NCBI GenBank assembly: GCA_037127315.1
Contig: JBBBDQ010001271.1
Span: 1,196,501 to 1,260,500 of the forward strand
Length of the DNA stretch: 64,000 bases
Direction of reading: 5' to 3'
Origin: Ascarosepion bandense
Taxonomy: Eukaryota > Mollusca > Cephalopoda > Sepiida > Sepiidae
Notes under the pieces: model-generated
Told to the model about the DNA's origin: nothing
Seen by the model: the letters and a program-made list of their open reading frames with translations, nothing else
Databases searched by the model: none
Shown here: positions 32,501 to 45,640 of the stretch, one piece after another
Position numbering within the stretch: position 1 is the first letter of the stretch
How the letters are laid out: each line of letters opens with the position of its first letter
Made by a program: the position numbers and the translations under genes

Positions 32501-34149
32501 AAATAATAACTCCCCATACCAGAAATAAAAGTGATGGGAATAAGAATAATTGATTCAATAATAACATGGCACCTCAAATCTCCAGACGAAGTAGAAACAG
32601 TGCTTGCTAAAATGTTTGGGTGATGTCCTTTAAAGGATTCTTGATAAACATAATTGTATTTCTATGTAATAAGAAATAGAATAAACAACAGCAAAATCAT
32701 GAAATTGAAATCTCTTTTTAAAATGGCCACTTAAACACAGACATACTGAAATTAGAACAAAATATGTTTGCTAGTTTCAACCAATCATTATTGTTTGATT
32801 CATCATGGAAACTTCAGAAGAAAATAACTTAAAAATAGAATCAGTATTTAAGCCTAACATAGTACTTGTAATATCAACAGTCGGCCATCTTCTTTCTTGA
32901 TTCTCTTTTTCTTGGTTGTCTGCAAAACAGCAGAAAGTTGAAAATCTAAAATAGTGTGCACAATGGTCATGCATTATTAGAAAGAAGCTTTTGTCTGTCC
33001 TATTTTGTTGTTCAGTATTAAAAAGGCTCAACTTACAGCACAGTCACCAGTATCAACATGGATGCCCTTGACTTCCTCAAACTTTGGAACATTCACTCAA
33101 GTGGGTGTCAGTGTTTTGAATAGAACACACATTCATACAGGAACATACTGCTTTATGCAGAAATAATGTGCATTTATATTTGATTCATGCTATGATAACA
33201 TGCACACAGAAAGATATATATGATAATAGTAAAATTAGCCACTACTATGCAGGAAACATTCAGCACCCATTGAGCAAGGAGTTAGTGTTACTGTCACTGG
33301 AAATTTATAACTATTTTCTTAAAATAGTTTTTCAGGAAATTAAACTTCTTCACTTCAGTGCTATCATGTTTTTTAATATTAATGGAAGTTTCCTCCCAAA
33401 CGTTTTTCTTGTGGTTATATCAAATGTTAACATCTTATGTCATCTTTTCTAGTTATGTGTGCTACCTTTGTTGTTGTTGTTGGAAATCTTCAGGTAATGT
33501 GGTTTTTGTTATTTGATAAAGGTTTGTGATTTTGGTCTGATGAAGGATTACTATCTTTGAGATTTAAAGGATTTATTTGAAAATGATTTTTTAAACATTG
33601 ATCAGAAAAACAATTGCATACAAATATTAGTTTAAACATTTCTGATCGAGTTAGATGCTATGCATGACATCCATATTTGTCTAGATCTGACTAACCTAGT
33701 TAACACACACACACACATTATTCTGTGGTAGATGTTCACATGTCATGTAAATAAGTGTGTGTATATTATTGTTTTATTCTAAGTAAAGCAATAATGCCAC
33801 CAAGATGCATGGAGTGACTGAGAATGAAAGAGAATGAGATGAGTTTAGGAGAAAGAATCGAAAACCCAATCCTAAACAGGAAATAACTACTCCTGTTCAA
33901 ATAATGAGAAATGGAGTGTAAACCAGATGAGAAAAAAAGCTTTTTACTCCTATTGAAAAAATAAAAATTAGTAAATGAAATTTTGCAGTTTAGGTAAAGA
34001 CATTAGAAGTGTAGATTTAAACTAAGTGCATGTACAATTAAAGTGCATGTATTCAGATAGACATTTAATTACATGATCACCATTCCTTAATGAATTTTAA
34101 CTACTTATTTGAATTTAGAGATAGTTTAAGTTGGGTTATCTTCTAAAAA
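32501..34149. other. Unannotated sequence
   Basis: Frames at 33031-32777 (minus) and 33168-33452 (plus) carry no known motif. A short (CA)n lies at 33705-33718. No tandem array or transposon protein is seen. Confidence 0.35.
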
Positions 34150-34310
34150 TGAATGGTCCTGGGTATAACAGTAAAATGCATCCAGCAGCAAGGCCTTTGA
34201 TTGTGAGGAGCATGGAACCACCTCTTAATTGCTGTTGTTCCCAGGTCCACCTCAATCTGGACTGGTAGCACCTGTTAGGGTCCCAACAAGGGTTAAAACA
34301 CTATGAAAGT
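34150..34310 (-). repeat. Dispersed repeat family Ra, copy 2 (inverted)
   Basis: Reverse-orientation partner of 301-520, sharing 'aaccacctcttaa', 'gttcccaggtccacc' and 'ctgttagg'. Confidence 0.6.
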
Positions 34311-34367
34311 ATAAAGATACACTTTTATAGAAATATATACATAAAATAGACTTCTATAGGAAAATAT

Positions 34368-34645
34368 ATATTTTTGAAGGAAAAATATTACCAACAATAC
34401 ATTTTTGAAGGAAAAAAATTATTACCATAACACATTTTTGAAGGAAAAAAATATTGCAATTAATACATTTTTGAAGGAAAAAAATTATTACCATAACACA
34501 TTTTTGAAGGAAAAAAAATATTGCAATTAATACATTTTTGAAGGAAAAAAATTATTACCATAACACATTTTTGAAGGAAAAAAATATTGCAATTAATACA
34601 TTTTTGAAGGAAAAAAATTATTACCAGCAATACAGTTTTGAATGC
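34368..34645 (+). repeat. 33/66 bp tandem array
   Basis: 'acatttttgaaggaaaaaa' recurs at 33 or 34 bp steps (34401, 34434, 34467, 34500, 34534, 34567, 34600). The intervening sequence alternates between 'attattaccataac' and 'atattgcaattaat', so the true unit is a 66 bp dimer. About eight half-units. The minus-strand frame through it is a repeat artefact. Confidence 0.93.
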
Positions 34646-35135
34646 AAAACTAGAAGACATCTTCAGTTTTCTAAAATAAAATAAAATAAAATAAAAATAT
34701 TTTTATCAAAATCTGACTAAATCAACCTTCTCACTATAACTGAACATAAAAAGAATACCTTAAAATCCTACCTTTTTGGCATTAAATAACCGACTGATAT
34801 GGTGACTAACAAAACTCACTCTAAAATATGCCATTAAACAAAACTCAAACTCTAAAAATGAAAAAAACAACGGAAAACTAAACAAACACTCACACACACA
34901 CAGCAATGCCCCTTAAATGGTGAATGTTTAACAAGCAATATTGTTTATAAATCTAATGGATTCACAATGGATGATGATTATATACAAGGTGAATGCTGAA
35001 AAGGTTTTTGCTTAGCCAGAAAATATTCCAAAATAAATATTGATGTTCATCTGATTTTATGAAGCAATTTCAGTATGCTCTCCTATGTATATCTATATCT
35101 CTCTCTCTGTGTCTATCTCTCTGTCTCTGTTTCTG

Positions 35136-35180
<45 letters not shown>

Positions 35181-35539
35181 ATAGTGTGAAGAAAGGACAA
35201 TAAGAAATTTATTGTTCCTTAATGTTTATTTTTAATTTTACAGTGCTCAATTCAAAAGTTGAACTAAATATTATTGTAATATGATTAATTTAACATTTTC
35301 ACAACACAGAATTTTCCAAGTTTCAAAATCATATTTTTACTATGACTCCATCTTCAAGCAATCATTTTTGGAGTGATTAATGAAAAATTTTTTTTTTTTT
35401 TTTACAGAAGTGAGAGGTTTTTGATTTACAAGGTATAAATAGCTTCTAAAAAGTATGTCAACAAAGTAAATACATCGGATAAAGTCAACAAGCAGAATAA
35501 AAAAAAATTAGCAAGACTTCGAACAAAACATCTCCAAAG
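34646..35539. other. AT-rich sequence with a microsatellite
   Basis: It holds an (AAAAT)-like run at about 34674-34700, a CT-rich then (TA)n microsatellite at 35097-35172, and a T run at 35390-35404. No gene is seen. Confidence 0.6.
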
Positions 35540-38068
35540 AGAAAATTTGTTTTTGTCACGATTAACAATATAAAAATAAAATTACAATTGGATATTGGGT
35601 TTGATATTACTATAATTAATGAAAAGACTTGGAGAAAACTAGGTAAACTTAGTTTGTTGACTTCAAGAAAAGTTGGTTGTGGTGTTTCAGGGAAAAAAAT
35701 AAATTTTCTAGATGAGTTCACCTGTAATATTTCTTTTGTTGGAAAAACCAAAAAAAGCAGTGGTATTTGTGTTAAAAAATACAGCAAATTTACTGGAAGC
35801 AGATGTCATTGCCTTATTTAATCTTTGGAACCTACCAATCAATTTGTTCTGCAGGCAAGTAAATATTATCACCACAAGTACTATTATGGAAACAGGAAAA
35901 AGTTCCCAGAAATTTTTCAGAAAGTTTTGGTAAATACACAAAGTCAAAGGTGAATTTTGAAATAAAAGAAAATGCAACACCAATATTCAGACTAAAAACA
36001 AGTGTATCTTTTGTGTTGTTAGATCCAATCAATAAGAAATTGGAAAGGCTAGTAGAATTTGCATTCATTTCCAAAGTAGACTACTCAGAATGGGCATCAC
36101 TGGCTGTTTACCTGAAGAAAAAAAATCCATGTTTGTGCTGATTTCTCAAAGGGGCTTAATGAAAGCTAAAAAATTATCATTACTTGTTATAAAGTCCAAA
36201 AGAAATTTTCGCCAAACTGAATATGGGAAAATTTTTTTCTAAGTTGGACTTGTCAGCTGCCTACCTACAAATACTGGTAGAGTATTCAAAATTATTAACT
36301 ATTAGCACTCTATATGAATTCAGCCGACTTCCTTTTGGGATAAAGGTAGCACTGAACATTTTTCAACAAATTATGGATACAATGCTCACTGGGTTAAATT
36401 GCATGCAAGCATATCTAGGTGACAACTGATTAAAAGCAAAACCAAACACCAATATGCAGAAGATGTAAAAGTAGTATTCAAAAGGATCAAAGAATATGTG
36501 TTCAAAATTAGTGAAACAAAATGTGTGCTATTTATGTCCAGAATAAAATATCTGAGATAATTTATTGAAGAAAAGTGTCAATGACCAAATCCTTCCCAAT
36601 CAAGTGCAATTAAAGACATTTAGCAAAATTGCAAGCATTTTTACACTTTGCAAACTGCTACTATGCTTATATATCAAATATGCATGAGTTAACAGCACCT
36701 TTAAATGCCTTGTTTAAGAAAGATGCTAAATGGATGTGGACAGAGAAATGCCAAAATGCATTTGAAAAGATCAAAAAGTCACAACATCTGACTTATTGCT
36801 AACGCATTTTGATCCCAATTTAAACATTGTTGTTGCATCAGATATGAGTGATCTCAGTAGCACAATTCACTCAACAGTTGTGTATGTTGCCTAGAAGTCT
36901 GGGAGAAATAAGACTTAAATCATGGAATGACAACTTCATATTAAAAATAAAGGATCTAATTGTATGTAAAGTCAAAAATAGAAAGGTAAATTAAAGTAAT
37001 GCATTTTCAATATGTGATGGTGTACTGATATATGTTGATAGTTTTTGATTCCAATATCCGTGTTGGTCATCTGGAAATTTCTAGGATGAAATTCTAAATG
37101 AAATGCTACTCTTACTGGCCAAAAATGGATGAAGACATACAAAACTGGGTTAAATCATGCAGAGGTTGTACAGCGAACTCCCCATGGGTCTTGGCTGAAA
37201 AGGGATATTCCATAGTCTCAGTTACATCTAGATTTTGCTGGGCTGTTGAATGGAGCATATTACCTGGTGGTGGTTGAGTTATATCAAGTGACCTGAAATG
37301 CTGAAGACCAACCACCATGATAGCAATGAATTTCTTGCACAAAATCTTTGCAAGGTTTGGTATACCTGATTCCATTATGCTGAACAACAGGATGCAGTTC
37401 ACATCTCTTGAATTCAAGTTATTCTACAAGTCCTTACAAATACAACATATTACAATGCCCCCATATCATCCAAGATTGAACAGACAAGCAGAACACTTTG
37501 TTGACACATTCCAAAGGTCTCTTAAAAATTGAAGGGAGAGGAGTTGGATGAGAAAATGCTTCAGCAATTTCTGAGTGATTTCAGAATTATGCCAAATCTT
37601 AACACTTTTGGAATGTTGCTGGCAGATTAGATGTTCGCCAGAAAAATTAACTCTGTGTTCAACAAAATATTACCTAAATGGAAGGCAAAAACATCAAGAA
37701 ATATCCCTGTAAAAAATTACTTTAACCTGGGAGAAAAGGTATTTTCAAGGTGTACCAAAGGAGGGAAACAAATTTTGGAAGGATGACCTGGTAAAAAAAG
37801 GATTGGTTGAATGGCTAACATGGTGCAGAAACTAAGGTGGGAGTATAAATGTCACCTGAACCAGTTAAGTTGTAGACACATTGATTTGGAAAGTCGCAGG
37901 CAAGAAGTTCCCATGGAGGTGTTATACGATACATTTGACATACCTACACCACCAAGAATTATTGAACTGCATCAGTATGGCAAAAGAAAGAGAACTATGA
38001 TGGAATTTTTAAGCATAGAACCAACACTAAAAATACAGACTCCAGAGGGAGTTAGCTCAAAAGGGGAA
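35540..38068 (+). pseudogene. Gypsy-type pol relic (protease, RT, integrase)
   Basis: Plus-strand decayed polyprotein in the Gypsy order. Protease near 35585-35620 reads LQLDIGFDITIINEKTW, with the catalytic D-T/S-G changed to D-I-G. RT at 36223-36429: FSKLDLSAAYLQI, FSRLPFGIKVA and QAYLGDN in place of YLDD, so both catalytic centres are altered. An RNase H region at 36430-36900 is scarcely readable. Integrase at 37085-37530 has a zinc-binding-like piece (SCRGC), then FGIPDSIMLNNRMQF and PYHPRLNRQAEHFVDTFQRS. The C-terminal tail VLYDTFDIPTPP is at 37919-37955. Many stops and frameshifts. gag and the 5' LTR are absent. Confidence 0.85.
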
Positions 38069-38069
38069 G
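38059..38069 (+). promoter_or_regulatory. Polypurine tract before the 3' LTR
   Basis: 'aaaaggggaag' immediately precedes 'tgttatgtag', the expected TG start of the LTR. Confidence 0.6.
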
Positions 38070-38290
38070 TGTTATGTAGAAATAAATTGTTGATACAGAC
38101 ACGTATTGTTGAACAAGGATCTCTAGACAACAAACGTAACTGTTGAATGAATTGTGCTACTGGGATCATGTGATCATAAATATTTAGTATATAAAGCCCT
38201 CAGACAGAAGTCTGAGCATGTCTCATGTTGTGCATCATTCCAGTGTTGTGCATTATTGAAGAGATTGTCTCTGAGTGAATTTTTTTTTCT
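38070..38290 (+). repeat. 3' LTR of the Gypsy relic (partial)
   Basis: It starts with TG after the purine tract and contains a TATA-like 'gtatataaag' at about 38188. No second LTR exists in the window, so the end is a guess at the T-rich run near 38282-38300. Confidence 0.5.
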
Positions 38291-38479
38291 TTTTCTTTTA
38301 TAATTCTCTCACCTCATGCAAGGCATTACTGCCACTGGTGTGCAGGGGAGTTACATAATAGAAGAGTGAAGCGAGAGAAGAACAGGTCACAGTAGGTGTC
38401 AGAATGGGTAGAAAAAGGATGGGTACATTGGTGTGAAAAGAGCTGTGTGAGAGGAAAATGTAAAGTGAGAAGATGGAAG

Positions 38480-39280
38480 GGAGTCAAGGAAAAAAGAGAT
38501 GACAGCTGACATTGCATTTAAACTCTTGAAGACTGTAGCTATCAGGGAAACAAGAATAAGGAAGGAAGTTCCATAGACAAGGAGTGCAAGAAAAGAAGCT
38601 AGTAGAGTAGAAGTTGTGGTTACACTTGATTGTTTGTACAGTAAAAAGATGGGACCTTGTTACTAGTCTATTAGCTTGAGTAAATTTGTGCAGTGGGGGG
38701 GGGCACCAAGGAGCTAAGCTTGTCAAAGTAGAATTCATGAAAGTATTTGTAGAAGAGACAGAAGGAAGCTACATCTTATTGGTGTGAGAGAGACTGGATT
38801 TTGTCAAGAATCCCAAGATGAACAGCAGGGGCATTTGACCAGATATGACAGCAGTATTCAGTGCATGAGCAGATGGTAGATTTGTATGTTTGCATGATGG
38901 ATTCAGATGAGAAAAATTCCTGGTCCAACACAGAGACTCGACCTTTGTGGCAGTAGATTTAACTATTAATTCAATGTAGTCATTCCACTTCAGGTCAGCT
39001 GAGAGAGTGAGTCCGAGAAGGCACATGTAAATACTTTCAGGGAGACTATAGCAGGATCCATATTCATGGTGGGTAGGAAAGATTGTCTATGGTGGTTAAA
39101 GGATAGAAGCTTTGTTTTGGAAGCATTAAAATTTATGGGCCATTTCTTACCCCAGTGCACCATTGACTGGAGGTTCTTTTCAAGAGTAGCAGCAAGGTTT
39201 TGTTTTATCAGCCCCAACAGATTTTTTAGTGAGGTGTGATTAAATGGTGGTGCTGTCAGCATAGATGCTTACTTGGGATC
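38480..39280 (-). pseudogene. Jockey-type LINE, C-terminal half
   Basis: The minus strand begins at the RT active site, read as SIYADSTT (second Asp lost) near 39270. It continues with KKWPINFNASKTKLLSFNHH (39200-39090), LLGLTLSADLKWNDYIEL (39020-38965) and then C-terminal pieces (NRLVTRSHLFTVQT, STSFFSCTPCLWNFLPYSCF) to a stop near 38484. Same family as 5190-7310. 5'-truncated with several frame changes. 38320-38480 downstream on the minus strand is probably its 3' UTR. Confidence 0.82.
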
Positions 39281-39489
39281 TGATTATATCAGAGTTATTC
39301 TAAGAGCATTATTTGAAGGATTCGTTTAATACATTGACTTTATGTGAAGATACTGAAATATAATGTTGGTTATGATTGTTAATTTTTGTGATATTGTTTT
39401 TGGACTTTATTATTAATTTTTTTATTATCATATCAAGATTATCAGTGAAGCTATTACTAAGTTTCAGTGTATTTCAATTAAAAAGAAAA

Positions 39490-40040
39490 CTAGCTGTACC
39501 TGGCCACATGTTGCTGTGGCTCAGTTTGGTTCAATGGAAAAAAAGAAAAGAGAAAGTGCACATTAAATTTCCCAATACTTGTGGGTACACAATATTTTTA
39601 GTTGTTCTATTGTCTGTTCAGCAAAATAAATGGGATATCAATAATAAATCAGTGAAAGAAAACGAATAGAAAACTTTATTTTTTTAAAAAGGGAAGGGAT
39701 TTCTGTTGTTTACACTCACCAAAATAGAAATAATAATAAAAAAAAAAGGCTTTGTTTACCTTAAATGTAGAGTTTCTTATGTTTTCTCTGAAATAGCAAA
39801 GTTGTCTGTGAAGGCATTCATATTGAAAATGAAAGTTATTTGGTTCGGCTCTCATCAGCTCTAAACGACTTTGCAAAATATATTTTTTTTAATATTGTAA
39901 TACTTTTTAATATAAAGTATATAAAAACAGGCTCTTATTTGATTAAAATGCTATAGTAAAATTTCAAAACAATTTGTGCAGCTGTTTTCTAGATTAGCGA
40001 ATATAAATAAACGGACAAGTACATTTTTATATTTATAAAT
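39490..40040 (-). mobile_element. Helitron-like non-autonomous element (tentative)
   Basis: On the minus strand the 3' end reads: stem 'gccaca', loop 'gcaaca', stem 'tgtggc', about 10 bases, then CTAG at 39493-39490. A hairpin shortly before a CTAG terminus is the hallmark of Helitrons, which move by rolling-circle replication. The 5' end is AT-rich ('tttataaatataaaaatgta', then 'cttgtccgttt'). No Rep/helicase is encoded. A similar layout is found at 61490-62003. Confidence 0.45.
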
Positions 40041-41744
40041 TGCTAAAGCGGTGATTAGTATGGAAACGTTTCTGAACTAGGTTAAAGAATTTATTGTCTA
40101 ACTTAGTAGTAACCATTTGGTTAATAGCGGTGTATACTAAATTGTTTTTTATTTTTATTATGTTTGGAATTATTATTTTGCTTATGATATTTAATGTCAT
40201 TGCATTTATAGCTGCTGTTTTTTCAGGCAGTATTGTAATATTGATTGCATTTCTAAAAAATGTCTTCAGCTCAAGAATTGTTGTTTATTCTGTGTTCAAC
40301 AGAATGTGGTATGTGTTTACTAATGGATGGTGAGTGATTAAATTTAGAATGTATGTAGATAGGGTTAGCAATGTTTTACGTAGAGTGAGTATGTGTTAAC
40401 TAAATCTAGAGTAACAACTAGGAAGTCAACATTTTTATGTTGGTCTGTACTATTACTTTTAGATTCAAGTTTTTCATTATTTTATGCATGAATTTTTTAA
40501 TTCTATCTACTTTGGAATAAGGAATGATCATGAAACCATCATCTCTCTGTAGCCCGATGTCAGCTATATCAACATCACAATGTGCAGTTAAATTGTAAAA
40601 AATGAATCAACCTACAAGATCTGATTAATCTGCAGAATCCAGTGCTCCCATGGTAATGTCAAATAGGTATTTGACATTCATAAATCCATACATAGTATAA
40701 TGAAAAACTTTAAGAGAATGAAACTTAGTTACAGCTGCACTGATAATCTTGATATGATAATAAAAAAAGAATAATAGAATCTGAAAACAATATGACAAAA
40801 TTAATCATATCACTTATAAATAATGATATCAAAACTAATACTTGCAATTGTCATAACTCTAACATATGTCCTCTGCAAAATAGATGCCTTACAAATTCCA
40901 TAGTATACCAAGCCACCCTCTCCTCTACATAAAATCTAAATCTTAGCAAACATTATATTGGGAGTACTAAGAACACTTTTAAGACTTGATTTTATCAGCA
41001 GAAGCTATCCCTCAGTAGCCAATTGAAAAGTGCAAATAAAACCCTCATAGTAAAATGGAAGATATTAACAAAAGCTAAAACATGTAAATCATTACATGAA
41101 ATATGTTTTCTTTGCTTACAAAAAATCCATATAATTACCAAGAACTAACTTATTAAACCAGCATAATTAAATTACTATTTACTGCCACTATAAGATTATT
41201 CACACTCTTAAATATATCTAAAATTTTCTCAATATGTTTACTATTTGCTATAATCTATAGACCTATCTCTTTTAATTATTTATATATACCTTAAAACTAA
41301 TTAACTGTTATGTTGTTGTGCATATTTACTTTCACTACTAGTCATCTATTTTCTAGTACTTCTGTTTTTAAAAACTTACTTCAATTAGTCACATCTGTTT
41401 TCTTTAACATAGTTTTTTTTATATCAACAAAACCCTTCAAGACTAATATTTTATTTTTTTATTGTTGTTATTTTTTATTTTTTCAATTCTTCACTTATAA
41501 AAGTAATACATTATCTACTATCATATTCCTTTCCTTTGTAAATTTTTTTTACATATATCTTATTTATATGCCTACACTTTGCCCCAATATTCATGTCTTC
41601 ACACACAATTCTTTTAAAATATAATGACCTCCCACTCCACTATAATCATCTAATATGATGACCTTTTTATTTTTAGTTAATTTTGTTATTTTAAATCTCC
41701 TTATCAAGATATATATGACCAAGTAAATTAACCAAATTTCAATA
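40041..41744. other. Unannotated AT-rich sequence
   Basis: The 79-codon plus frame at 40094-40333 is hydrophobic and the 104-codon one at 41310-41624 is F/T-rich. Both look composition-driven. Confidence 0.35.
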
Positions 41745-41875
41745 CCTGATGATGGTGTGTTGAACACAAAAACTTAACAGCTTTTGAGTTTTAGAATGCT
41801 ATAATAACTATATATCTATGCTCTACTTTTGTATTGGGCACTTCTTAAAAGTAAATATTGAACTGTGGAATATAT
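41745..41875 (+). repeat. R1-like repeat fragment
   Basis: 'cctgatgatgg', 'atgctctacttttgtattggg' in two pieces and 'aagtaaatattgaactgtgg' parallel the R1 copies (8700-8770 and 60305-60360). Diverged. Confidence 0.5.
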
Positions 41876-41888
41876 ATCTATTAGTTTA

Positions 41889-41892
41889 AAAC

Positions 41893-41969
<77 letters not shown>

Positions 41970-41970
41970 C
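41889..41970. repeat. (CA)n(TA)n microsatellite
   Basis: About 24 CA units followed by 12 TA units. It has the longest CA tract in the window. Confidence 0.95.
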
Positions 41971-42224
41971 TCACACAAATGTGTGTTATTTAGCAATCTA
42001 TTTATCTGTCCAAGTATCTAGAATTTCCTGTATTGATAAACATTTCTTGTATCTCTTGAAGTAACTTCAGCAGGAAATAAAGTACCATTTTGTCCCTTAA
42101 GCAAAATTTTGGTAAGTGTACACACATGTGCATAAATACACATACACACACACATATATATGCATTGAATGAAATGTACAGATAATCATTGTGTGTGCAT
42201 GTCTCTCTATTTATCAACCTCTTT

Positions 42225-42241
42225 CTCTCTCTCTCTCTCTA

Positions 42242-42280
<39 letters not shown>

Positions 42281-42281
42281 T
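42225..42281. repeat. (TC)n(TA)n microsatellite
   Basis: A TC tract passes into a TA tract. Confidence 0.95.
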
Positions 42282-43229
42282 TATCAGATCTTAACAACAA
42301 AATTGGCAAATTAAATGTTTTCTTGGCATGTACATATATTTATATAGATGTAGCTTACAGATGCCCTAAGAAAAGACATACGTTAAACTCTCTGACCTGT
42401 TTAACATACTAAATCTTGTCACTGATTAGGTTAATATACAGGTTATTCATTCTCATTTCGCCTAGAGACATATTTTTATAAAATTGAATGTTTTTTTTCT
42501 TTTTTTATAAAACTTATGAAAAGTTTAACTTTAATCATTATTATCAAATGTCACACACACAGGATGTTTCAACCCTTTTGTAAAGGTTTTTGGATAGTAA
42601 GATAACTTACATAACTGATGTGTTTTGAACAAAAGCTGAAATCTTGATACAGACCAAATGTACATAGAAATAAGTTTATTTATAGAGATGATTGCCACAA
42701 CAATAAACTGTGATCAAAACATACCCAGGAGACATAATTTCAAACTTAATCTCTGTAAATAAGATCAGGATATGTATATGTAGCGTGTACACATTTAATT
42801 TTCAAAATAAATGATGCATACAATGTTATAAATGCATTGTCATGAAAAATGTAGCCATATTTAGATCTTGTCTTACTCAATCCAAGTCAGTAAGATGTTG
42901 ATCAGACAGACTCTCATAAGGAAGACAAATTCAAAACTTTCCTAAAGCTTCTCTATTATGTCAGTGTCTTTACTGCATTTAATGGTATTAGATGCATGGG
43001 TATATTAGGCATATTGCAATATTAATAGAACATATTCAAGAAAACAGTTCTTAGTGTAGAGTTTCATCCTGCTTTGAATATTATGGCCAAAGAACTGTAC
43101 CAAATAACAGAATTTATTATTTTAGGACTACCAACAGTGACAAGAACTAAAATGGATAGCACATTATAACTTGAAGAGAAAATGTTAGCATTCCACATCA
43201 CTTCAAGTGTAATAGTCTGAAGAAAACAC
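42282..43229. other. Unannotated AT-rich sequence
   Basis: No recognised element and no plausible ORF. Confidence 0.4.
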
Positions 43230-43350
43230 CTTAAATAATTGAAAGAGCAATAACAGCTTTTGGACTTGAGAAATATGTTTCTTAAACACTTGTTGGAAGA
43301 GACAAACTTTATAAATTTCAACCAAAAGTACTGGCTGCTCAGTCAATGAA
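43230..43350 (+). repeat. Dispersed repeat family R4, copy 1
   Basis: It matches 60595-60720 ('aaacttgagaa' against 'ggacttgagaa', 'ttttataaatttt', 'gtactggc.g.tcagtc'). Confidence 0.55.
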
Positions 43351-45419
43351 AGCTTCCTTATGTTTCCTTATAGGATAATGGCTAGTATTACCATTATCAT
43401 TAAAGTAAGCTATAAGTACATTACAAAGCATTGCAAACATGCTTTAGCTGTTGCATAAAAATATTACTTTTTATAAAAAGCAAGCTGGCAGTACACTTAA
43501 ACTTAAATCAAGAAATCACAGTGTAAACACATCCACCTCTTCATGCATCATTTTGGGGAAAAGAAATCTTTTCTTTAATAAATAGACTAAAAAGGATAAG
43601 TAAGGAAAGAATAGGGGATTGGTACTCAAAAGGAATATCACATCAAATGTAATAAAACTGAAGGGAAAATGATAAGATCAGATTAATGGGAGGTAAAACA
43701 TTAAGGAAGGGAAACAGACAAGGGAAGAATAGGGTCAAGGAAAAAAGAAAAAAGAGGAAAAAAGTTGGTTAGCATGTATTTTTTGGGGTCAAACCCCAAA
43801 GGGAATCTCCATTCTGATTAGCCACACAAAAAACACCCATATACATTCACAGCAAACCAAAAGATTTTGTCATTTAAATGTAAATCATCTGCACAATCAC
43901 ACCAACATTGCCTGATGATGAGAACCTATCTCGAAACATAGAAATTTCCATGTCGCAATGTAAAATTGATACACAACTATATAATTTTATTATATTAAGC
44001 TCTATAATACTCATTATATTGAGCACTGTTTATAATAAAATAAATGCCAGAGTACTCAAAATAAAAAAAAACCTTGAGTCCTCTTCACTTGGAATTATAT
44101 ATATATATTGCAAATGCAAACAAAAACAATCTCTGGAAAGAACAGAAACACAAAAATAAGTGAATATATATATTTAGATGTATAAAAATATAACAAAAGT
44201 AACAATCATTCATATACAAACACTTATATAAATACATATATATGAATGAAATTATTTTCAATCCAATATTTTTATTATTTCAAATGTTATTAGTGGATAC
44301 TTGTGTTCGAAATAGACGTCCCATTTTTATTTTTAAACAGTTTGTTCATGCAACGAATAAGATATAATTATGCATATGTACATACACACACTGATATAAA
44401 GTACTGTTTTGGAAAAAAGTACTTGATGATTATTCCTGAAAGGAAGGAGTCTTCATAATTATACAACACAGTATGAAGAGATGAAGATCATAGAAAATAA
44501 AATTAAATGTTTATTACTCTCAAGGTTCTTCATTGAGAGCATGTATTTTCTGTGAATCTTGGAGTATGGACAGTTAATTCTTGTAGAACTGTGTATATTT
44601 AATGTGTCCATTTATATACATTTGAATGTAAATTCTAAGTATTTGTATCTGATATATATATTTCTATTCCTGTTCCTGTCATGCATCTTGTTATGCCGTG
44701 TCTGCAGATAAAAATCTCAGTCCTCTGCTCTGAATTTTATTCCATTCATTTCCTTTAGTGTTTCTTAATTGAATTTTCTTCTATTTAAATCACTGATAAT
44801 TTCCTCTTTTTTTTCTTTTCCCCTCCTGCTTTTGTCAAGATATGAGAGCTTTCTCCCCCAAAAGAAGAAAATACAAAAAAATAATGAACAGCATATTTTG
44901 AAATTCCAGGAGTAAAAACAAAAATGATTTTCTTTTGTTGGTTACTTCTAAGATTTTAATAACAATATGTTGAGGAAAAATATTGTTGTTGCTGTTTCAT
45001 TTCTTTTTCTTTTTTTTTTTCTGTTGTCAGGTTTTGGAATTGAGATGGCAGCTAAGTTTTCATAGTTCAAATCATTAACAAAGTAAATTCTAAAAGCTAC
45101 TCTTGTAATTTCTAATACTGGAAATCCATAATTTCTAGTTGAGGTGCCTGTTTATTTGAGACAAATCATTATTAAAGGAAATAAACCGAGTATATTTGTA
45201 ATTTCTTTCACCTAGCCATTTAGTTGAGCTGCTGACTTTGATATCAAAAACTGATTTGCCATTTAGCCAACTTCAGTTTGGTATGTATCTGTTGTCGGTA
45301 GCAACTTTTTAGATTTTAGGTAATATATATATATACATAAAAATACCATGCTCCTAAAATAATACTAAACAGTAAATGTGAATTATTTTTATGAAAAAAA
45401 CTAATGACCCTCTTTTTCT
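43351..45419. other. Unannotated AT-rich sequence
   Basis: Contains a purine-rich stretch (43550-43770), a small hairpin 'tttggggtcaaaccccaaa' (43785-43803) and an R1-like patch near 43990-44045. No gene is seen. Confidence 0.4.
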
Positions 45420-45640
45420 TTATGTCTTGTGTTCCTTCAGGATGAAGTCAATCATGGCTCTCCACAATTTCTTGTTCTTCATAGCTCTTTATAAATTTTG
45501 TCTTTTTTTATTTCTCTTAAATAAACCTTAATTTGTCATTCATTTACTCAAACTCACTGTGTTATACATTGTTTGCCTGTGTTCCATGCAAATCAGATTT
45601 TCCAATGCCATGACTGTTCTTGTTCAAATGCAGTTAAGTA
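45420..45640 (-). pseudogene. LINE family L-B, terminal tail (weak)
   Basis: The minus strand near 45490-45425 reads AMKNKKLWRAMIDFILKEHK, then a stop, the same C-terminal signature as in 22445-23215. The rest toward 45640 is poorly preserved. Confidence 0.6.

Noticed and set aside
32777..33031. 84-codon minus ORF as an exon
   Set aside because: No recognised domain, and no second exon or conservation evidence is available.
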